From an archaeon (GTDB lineage: Archaea > Thermoproteota > Nitrososphaeria > Conexivisphaerales > UBA164), in contig JAJZYL010000029.1 of NCBI GenBank assembly GCA_021798095.1, forward strand, positions 1-10,829: DNA of 10,829 nucleotides. Reading direction: 5' to 3'. The notes under the pieces were generated by a model. That model did not search any database. It saw only the letters and a program-made list of their open reading frames with translations, and was not told the DNA's origin. This document shows positions 6,031-10,829 of this stretch, one piece after another (within the stretch, counting starts at the first letter, position 1; every line of letters begins with the position of its first letter). A program made the translations under genes and the position numbers.

Positions 6031-8535
6031 CTAGCGGCTGATCTCTGTAATCATTTCTTGGAATATGCCGCCCTTCTTTAATGTCAGGAGTTCAGTTTCA
6101 GAATCTATCCTCGCCTTCACCTTGAAATTCTGTTTTTGACCTTCGTCTGTTGCACTGACTGATAGCTCCTTCCCTACTGTTAAATCAGCTATCCCATCGA
6201 TGTCGAATGTTTCCCTGCCGGACAGCCCCAATTCCTTCCATCCGCGGTCGGTTTCCAGTGGTAGCACCCCCATATCTATAAGGTTGTTACGGTGTATTCT
6301 TTCATAGCTTTCTGCAATAACGGCCCTTACACCGAGTAACCTGGTCACCTTGGCTGCCCAATCCCTTGAACTACCTGAGCCGTACTCCTTTCCAGCAAGT
6401 ATTATCAATGGGATCCCCCTTTCCTGATATTTTAGTGCCGATCGGTATACCGATGCAATTTCTCCAGTTGGCAGGTAGACCGTGTTGCCTCCTTCTACCC
6501 CTTCATCTACCAAAAAGTTCCTAAGCCTTGTGTTGCTGAAACCGCCCCTGATCATCACTTCATGGTTTCCACGCCTTGAGCCATAACTATTGAAATCCTT
6601 CTGTTCCACGCCTAGCGACTGTAAATACTTACCCGCTTCACTGGAAGGCGAAATACCTCCTGCAGGTGATATATGATCTGTAGTTATCTTATCGCCTAGC
6701 ACGAGAAGTGCCCTGGCGCCCTTGATATCTGCTACTTCATCTTTCATTTCCATAAATGGAGGCCTTTTAATGTACGTTGAAGAGGGGTTCCAGCTATAGA
6801 GGAGTCCATGTCCCGTATCCAGCCGCTCCCATTCTTCCTTACCCTTGAATATATCAGAATATCTTTCCTTGAACATGTCTTGGTTTATGATTTTTGCGCT
6901 TTCCTCGATGGCCTTTTCGCTGGGCCACAGGTCTTTCAGATATATTTTCTTGCCGTTGGGATCGGTTCCTATGGGATCATTTTTAATGTCCATATCGATA
7001 TATCCTGCAAGAGCATAGGCTACTACCAATGGAGGGGACATTAGATAACTAGCTTTGACCATCGGGTTAATCCTACCTTCAAAGTTTCTATTGCCACTAA
7101 GCACGGCGACTGACCACAATCCTCTTGAGGAGACCTCACCAGCAACCCGATCTGGGAGCGGCCCGCTGTTACCTATACAGGTAGTACAGCCGAACCCCAC
7201 TATTTGAAATCCAAGTGCTTCAAGGTAAGGAAGCAGGTTCAGCTTCCTTAGATACTCCTCTACTACAGGTGAACCGGGGGCCAGGCTTGTTTTGACCCAG
7301 GGCTTGGTTTTGAGCCCCATTTGTACCGCTGCCTTTGCAAGGAGGCCAGCTCCTATAATGACGGACGGATTTGACGTATTAGTACAACTGGTGATAGCGG
7401 CAATCGCTATGACACCATCCCTGAGTTCCCCATCAGTTTTTTTGATATAGCTCTGGACGCTGGCCCTTACATCACCTAGACTTACTCTTGAATCAGGGTT
7501 CCTTGGGCCAGCAATGCTTGGTTCTATTTGTCCAAGATCTATATCTAGCAGATCGTCGTATCTGATCTCATCAGCTTCATCATTTGAATAGAATAGACTA
7601 TTTTCCTTTAGGTAGCCTTCAATGTAGCTATGATATCTGTTTGTCATTTTCAAGTAAGTTAGCGTTTTTTCATCAGGAGGGAAGAAGCCTATTGTTGCCC
7701 CATACTCGGGCGTCATATTGGATACGGTGGCCCTATCTTCAACGCGCAGGCTCTTTAAACCAGGCCCAAAGAATTCTACAAATTTACCAACTACGCCCTT
7801 TTTCCTCAGCAATTCTGTGATCCTTAAAACAAGGTCGGTGGCCGTAGCGCCGCTCGAAAGGCTACCGGACAGCCTTACGCCAACCACCTGCGGTAACGGA
7901 AGATAGTAGGGTTTACCCAGCATTAGCGCTTCTGCTTCGATGCCTCCGATCCCCCAGCCTAGAATACCTAAGCCTCCTATCATCGTTGTGTGTGAATCAG
8001 TGCCCAGTACAGAATCAGGAAACAGCGACTCGCCATCCTTTATGACCAGCGAAGCCAGAAACTCTAGGTTAACTTGATGGACTATACCTCTTCCAGGCGG
8101 AACTATCCGCAGGTTTTTAAAGGACTTCTGAGCCCATTTGAGAAGTTCATATCGTTCGATGTTCCTCTCCATCTCCAATTCAGTGTTCAGCTGATAAGCA
8201 TATGTAGTTCCAAAAAAATCAACCTGTACCGAATGATCAATCACTAAATCAGTCTGAATCTTTGGGTTCAAATCAGCAGGATCTTTGGCCTTCTCCCTCA
8301 GCGCTGCAAGATCAACTATAGCCGGAACGCCAGTAAAGTCCTGCATAACCAGCCTGGAAGGGACAAATGGTAGTTCTACCCCGGGCTTGAACACGGAGTG
8401 GACATCAACCTTCCCACTTTGCCTCAGCACATTCTCCATGAGCATTCTCATTGAGTATGGCATAGAATCAAGGTTAGGGATAGACCTTTTAAGATCATAA
8501 TAGCTACCGAACGAGGATTTAGTCATGTCTGTCAT
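6031..8535 (-). CDS. acnA: Aconitate hydratase, AcnA/IRP type
   Basis: Cytoplasmic [4Fe-4S] enzyme isomerising citrate to isocitrate via cis-aconitate in the citric acid cycle. The 834-residue protein is somewhat shorter than bacterial AcnA (about 890) but has every landmark: DSHTTMIGGLG near 180-190; SCTNTSNP with Cys384; FGCTTCIGNSGPL with Cys450 and Cys453, the three cluster ligands; ITTDHISPAGGI near 617-628 at the start of the swivel domain; YGSRRGNHEVMIRGGFSNTR near 651-670; and GKEYGSGSSRDWAAK near 715-729 with the catalytic serine and arginine. The start at 8535 is about 28 bases after a TATA box and leaderless; a second in-frame ATG at 8526 is less favoured. It lies downstream of the CinA-family gene on the same strand but is separated by 182 bases and has its own promoter. 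Confidence 0.97.
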   Translation of the reverse strand: MTDMTKSSFGSYYDLKRSIPNLDSMPYSMRMLMENVLRQSGKVDVHSVFKPGVELPFVPSRLVMQDFTGVPAIVDLAALREKAKDPADLNPKIQTDLVIDHSVQVDFFGTTYAYQLNTELEMERNIERYELLKWAQKSFKNLRIVPPGRGIVHQVNLEFLASLVIKDGESLFPDSVLGTDSHTTMIGGLGILGWGIGGIEAEALMLGKPYYLPLPQVVGVRLSGSLSSGATATDLVLRITELLRKKGVVGKFVEFFGPGLKSLRVEDRATVSNMTPEYGATIGFFPPDEKTLTYLKMTNRYHSYIEGYLKENSLFYSNDEADEIRYDDLLDIDLGQIEPSIAGPRNPDSRVSLGDVRASVQSYIKKTDGELRDGVIAIAAITSCTNTSNPSVIIGAGLLAKAAVQMGLKTKPWVKTSLAPGSPVVEEYLRKLNLLPYLEALGFQIVGFGCTTCIGNSGPLPDRVAGEVSSRGLWSVAVLSGNRNFEGRINPMVKASYLMSPPLVVAYALAGYIDMDIKNDPIGTDPNGKKIYLKDLWPSEKAIEESAKIINQDMFKERYSDIFKGKEEWERLDTGHGLLYSWNPSSTYIKRPPFMEMKDEVADIKGARALLVLGDKITTDHISPAGGISPSSEAGKYLQSLGVEQKDFNSYGSRRGNHEVMIRGGFSNTRLRNFLVDEGVEGGNTVYLPTGEIASVYRSALKYQERGIPLIILAGKEYGSGSSRDWAAKVTRLLGVRAVIAESYERIHRNNLIDMGVLPLETDRGWKELGLSGRETFDIDGIADLTVGKELSVSATDEGQKQNFKVKARIDSETELLTLKKGGIFQEMITEISR

Positions 8536-8556
8536 AATAGGTGAATCGTATCAGGT

Positions 8557-8568
8557 GTTTATAAAAAT
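8557..8568 (-). promoter_or_regulatory. TATA box for the aconitase gene
   Basis: The minus strand reads TTTTTATAAAC, centred about 28 bases before the ATG at 8535. No Shine-Dalgarno motif is present, consistent with a leaderless transcript. Confidence 0.65.
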
Positions 8569-8583
8569 TATGCGTATATATTA

Positions 8584-8600
8584 TGTTTAGCGCTAACATG
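8584..8600. promoter_or_regulatory. Palindrome upstream of the aconitase TATA box
   Basis: TTAGCGCTAA (8587-8596) is a perfect ten-base palindrome. Overlapping arms ATGTT and AACAT (8583-8587 and 8595-8599) give a second way to draw the symmetry. It sits about 20 bases upstream of the TATA box, where an archaeal activator could bind. The rest of the 182-base gap, 8601-8717, shows no gene or RNA that I can support. Confidence 0.3.
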
Positions 8601-8717
8601 GGCAAATGGAGCTGGTACTAAACATATATGGGCCACAGACGGCCTATCGCATTCCTCCGTTTGATGGCTGATGACTATGAAGAACGTTCATTGATGCAAT
8701 TGACCCTTCGCGAGCCG

Positions 8718-9530
8718 TTATCGTTCGGATATGATCTTTATGCCATCTGCACCAAACCTGTCTATGAGCTCCTTGACCACTTGAGAAGTCACCGCCTTGG
8801 CAACTTTCATTGAGTTTGCCCTTGCTGATATAGTGACATGTATTTTGATGTCCTTACCGAAGCTTTTTGCCCTTGACTTGATATACGTGTCGCTGTGTGC
8901 AGTAGCTACCTCCTTGAGTACTTTTGCCAAGGATGACTCATCATTAGTGTCTATGATGATTTCCTTTTGGGCATAAGCTATCTCTCTAAATTCTTTCCTG
9001 ATAATGGGAAGCAGTTGTTCTGTGAATATGGCTTTTAATTCAGCGGGAACCCCGGGAAGGGAAGCTATTAGTGTCTTTTTATATCTTAAAATTACCCCCG
9101 GTGCCACTCCAACGGAATTTTTTAGCGGCGTTGAACCTTCTGGTAACCGGGCCATCTTTTCCCTTGAATCTGTAATTTTAGCTGTTGCGATGCTTCCTGC
9201 CTTAGCTAACGACTGGAACTTCCTTTTAACCCATAACAATGCGGTCCTGTTTAACATTACCTTCTTATGCATAGCGTTCGCCACAGCTTCAAGTGTCAGG
9301 TCATCTGCAGTTGGCCCAAGTCCTCCTGACGTAATGATCATATCAACGCGTTCAGATAGTGCACGCTCGATCTCTTTAGAGATGGCTTCAACTTCATCCC
9401 TGACGATTGCCACCCTTACTACTTCAGCACCCATAGATGTTATCATATTACATAACCAGTTCGTATTCGTGTCCAAAACGTCCCCATTTAGGATCTCGTT
9501 TCCAGATGTAATCAATATAAACTTGGTCAT
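8718..9530 (-). CDS. CinA-family protein, N-terminal MoaB/MogA-fold domain (COG1058-like)
   Basis: A 270-residue soluble protein related to the N-terminal half of bacterial CinA. Landmarks are SGNEILNGDVLDTNTNWL (about 9-26), TSGGLGPTADDLT (about 67-79, the phosphate-binding loop of the molybdopterin-binding fold), NSVGVAPG (about 138-145) and LPGVPAE (about 158-164). The C-terminal nicotinamide-nucleotide amidase domain of bacterial CinA is absent. Members of this domain family are known to hydrolyse ADP-ribose and related nucleotides, so a nucleotide or NAD-repair role is possible; a molybdenum cofactor role is less likely because no Mo genes are nearby. This assignment is to family, not to a proven reaction. 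The start at 9530 fits a TATA box about 26 bases upstream and a leaderless mRNA. The gene is divergent from the TnpB gene across a 199-base gap. Confidence 0.85.
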   Translation of the reverse strand: MTKFILITSGNEILNGDVLDTNTNWLCNMITSMGAEVVRVAIVRDEVEAISKEIERALSERVDMIITSGGLGPTADDLTLEAVANAMHKKVMLNRTALLWVKRKFQSLAKAGSIATAKITDSREKMARLPEGSTPLKNSVGVAPGVILRYKKTLIASLPGVPAELKAIFTEQLLPIIRKEFREIAYAQKEIIIDTNDESSLAKVLKEVATAHSDTYIKSRAKSFGKDIKIHVTISARANSMKVAKAVTSQVVKELIDRFGADGIKIISER

Positions 9531-9549
9531 AGCGCCTTATTAGTTAAAA

Positions 9550-9560
9550 CGGTTTAAATT
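9550..9560 (-). promoter_or_regulatory. TATA box for the CinA-family gene
   Basis: The minus strand reads AATTTAAACC, centred about 26 bases before the ATG at 9530. An imperfect inverted repeat (GAATGAAT at 9566-9573 and ATTCGTTC at 9586-9593, seven of eight pairs) lies just upstream and could be a regulator site. Confidence 0.55.
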
Positions 9561-9593
9561 CTTTTGAATGAATATCTAGATTCCAATTCGTTC

Positions 9594-9615
9594 TAAAAGC
9601 CGAAAGAAGCTTTTA
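9594..9615. repeat. Short inverted repeat in the gap before TnpB
   Basis: TAAAAGC (9594-9600) and GCTTTTA (9609-9615) are exact reverse complements with an eight-base loop. It lies between the CinA-family promoter and the TnpB promoter. It could be a transposon-end hairpin or chance in A/T-rich DNA; neither is shown. Confidence 0.3.
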
Positions 9616-9691
9616 AAGAATGTTAGAAGTTTGAGGGAAGCACTAAATCTCAATCAGCTGCTTCAACGATGAAATATATGGCCTTCCCTCA

Positions 9692-9715
9692 ACACCGCCC
9701 TTAAATAGCTGGTGT
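9692..9715 (+). promoter_or_regulatory. TnpB promoter inside a small hairpin
   Basis: CTTAAATAG (9700-9708) is an A/T-rich TATA-like element centred about 27 bases before the TnpB ATG at 9730, again suggesting leaderless initiation. It lies in the loop of a five-base inverted repeat, ACACC (9692-9696) and GGTGT (9711-9715). IS200/IS605-family ends carry subterminal hairpins, so this may also be the left end of the element, but I cannot define its boundary. Confidence 0.4.
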
Positions 9716-9729
9716 GACAATAACATGGT

Positions 9730-10829
9730 ATGCTTTCGACGTTAGAGTTCAGGCTCTGCCCGGACGATGAACAGAAGATAATCCTGAAGAACCAGCTGGG
9801 GATATGCACAGGGCTCGATAACAGAACCCACCATGAAAGGCTTGAGCATTACTGGGAAACGGGCAGGGGCCTGACTTACGCCGAACAGCAGAACGCGCTG
9901 TTAGATACCAAGAAGGCATACCAAGGACTGACAACCATTTATTCTCAAGTGCTGCAGGACGTCTTGAGGAGGCTGGACACATCATTTAAAAACTTCTTTG
10001 GAGGTAGGACAAAGTATCCTCATACTAAAAAATACGTTTCAAGCATGAACTATCCTCAGGCGAGCCAGAAATGGATTTTCAGCAAGAGCATAGTTCTGCC
10101 CAAAATAGGTAGGATAAGGATGATCAAACATCGAGCAGTTAAGGGCAAGGTGAAAACAGCTACTGTCAGGAAATACAACAATGAGGGGTGGCATGCCATA
10201 ATTGCCGTTGAAACGAAGGATATTGCAATGAAGGCGGCTCAGGAGATCAAGAACTCGGTTGGAATTGACAGCGGGTTGACAGACTTCATATATCTTTCAG
10301 ACAACACGCGCGTTGATAATCCCGGCTTCGTAAAGCTACATAAACTCCTGCTTGCTAAAAGGTGGCAGGATTACGATAATGTGAAAGATGACTGGCTGTG
10401 GAAGCTGGCAAATGTGATGGTCAGCAGATACGACTTCATTGCATACGAGGATCTATTTATCAGCAATATGATGAAGGAACATAGCTTTGCAAGGGCAATT
10501 CAGGATGCGACGTGGTCAGGGTTCTGGGATAAGGTAGAATGGAAGGCAAAACTAGAAGGCACGTTTGCCCTTCCGGTTGATCCAAAATATTCAAGCCAAG
10601 AATGTCCTGTACATCACATTATGTGCAAAATAACGCTTTCAGAGAGGACATTTCTCTGCCATTTGTGTGACTATACAGCACAGAGGGATTTTCAAGCTGG
10701 AGTAATCATATTGCGACGCGCGTTAGTAAGAACAGATATGTCCGAATTTACACCTGCGGAGGTACCGACGGCGGGACATCAGATGGATATTACTCATGTT
10801 TTGTTGAAACCGGTTCTCACGCCGCCAAC
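9730..10829 (+). CDS. tnpB: TnpB-family RNA-guided nuclease (IS200/IS605 orfB), 3' end outside window; altered
   Basis: The frame is open from ATG 9730 to the right edge (366 codons), with no stop or frameshift. The N-terminus (EFRLCP) and the following WETGRGLTYAEQ, VLRRLDTSFKNFF, LPKIGRIRM and GIDSGLTDFIYLSD match TnpB proteins. Acidic residues expected in the RuvC site are present: Asp180 in GIDSGL, Glu240 in YEDL and Asp320 in QRDFQAG. Three things are odd. The Asp180-Glu240 spacing is 60, against about 87 in ISDra2 TnpB (D191, E278), with the basic bridge segment apparently missing. The zinc finger starts with Cys292-P-V-His295 instead of CxxC, before CHLC (Cys310, Cys313). The last motif reads RDFQAG, not RDxNAA. 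No TnpA transposase is seen. It may be a decaying copy or a repurposed one. The guide-RNA region expected at the 3' end is outside the window. Confidence 0.88.
   Translation, partial: MLSTLEFRLCPDDEQKIILKNQLGICTGLDNRTHHERLEHYWETGRGLTYAEQQNALLDTKKAYQGLTTIYSQVLQDVLRRLDTSFKNFFGGRTKYPHTKKYVSSMNYPQASQKWIFSKSIVLPKIGRIRMIKHRAVKGKVKTATVRKYNNEGWHAIIAVETKDIAMKAAQEIKNSVGIDSGLTDFIYLSDNTRVDNPGFVKLHKLLLAKRWQDYDNVKDDWLWKLANVMVSRYDFIAYEDLFISNMMKEHSFARAIQDATWSGFWDKVEWKAKLEGTFALPVDPKYSSQECPVHHIMCKITLSERTFLCHLCDYTAQRDFQAGVIILRRALVRTDMSEFTPAEVPTAGHQMDITHVLLKPVLTPP

Noticed and set aside
8660..8705. TGATGG/CTGATGA/TTGATGC motifs resembling C and C' boxes of a C/D guide RNA
   Set aside because: No CTGA D box at the needed spacing and no terminal stem, so a C/D RNA is not supported.
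8628..8813. Small plus-strand reading frame of 61 codons in the gap before the CinA-family 3' end
   Set aside because: Half of it is antisense to the CinA-family gene, it has no recognisable domain or Shine-Dalgarno site, and its composition looks like an open-by-chance frame.
9531..9729. Search for a defined left end of the IS element or target-site motif
   Set aside because: Several short hairpins and A/T-rich tracts are present, but with the right end outside the window no boundary can be matched.
9725..9745. ATG at 9725 as the TnpB start
   Set aside because: This frame hits a TAG after six codons. The ATG at 9730 is in the frame that encodes TnpB.

Overview
The window looks like a chromosomal segment from an archaeon of the Thermoplasma/Ferroplasma/Picrophilus type (Thermoplasmata). 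This is inferred from four things: A/T-rich TATA boxes about 25-30 bases upstream of start codons with essentially no 5' leader, heavy use of AGG/AGA/ATA codons, the family make-up of the proteins (an archaeal succinate dehydrogenase, an AcnA-type aconitase, a CinA-family protein without the C-terminal amidase domain, and a two-helix potassium channel with an RCK domain), and a TnpB gene at the edge. I cannot name the species.

Layout. 1-1515 (minus) is most of a succinate dehydrogenase/fumarate reductase flavoprotein gene whose 3' end lies outside the left edge. A 159-base divergent promoter region follows. Then comes a plus-strand operon, 1675-4771, encoding a second, paralogous flavoprotein, two small membrane-anchor subunits and the iron-sulfur subunit; its genes are tightly spaced or overlapping. 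4876-5940 (plus) is a K+ channel-like protein. It converges on a complete aconitase gene at 6031-8535 (minus). Upstream of that, 8718-9530 (minus) is a CinA/MoaB-fold protein. Divergent from it, 9730 to the right edge is a TnpB-family gene that remains open at the edge.

How the genes fit together. Aconitase and succinate dehydrogenase are both citric-acid-cycle enzymes. The operon at 1675-4771 would encode a four-subunit complex passing electrons from succinate through FAD and three Fe-S clusters to a membrane quinone, or the reverse. The divergent flavoprotein is the more canonical of the two. Either it forms a second complex with genes beyond the left edge, or it competes for the same iron-sulfur and anchor subunits.

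The most unusual points are: the two divergent sdhA paralogues share two perfect inverted DNA blocks of 37 and 39 bases, which suggests gene conversion or a possible inversion substrate; a perfect 8-base dyad sits on the TATA box of the sdh operon; the membrane anchor is very small, with few histidines; the potassium channel filter is TIGFY rather than TVGYG; and the TnpB has kept the RuvC acidic triad but has a shortened D-to-E interval and an altered zinc finger. I see no CRISPR array, tRNA or rRNA. I did not find a clearly new multi-gene system.
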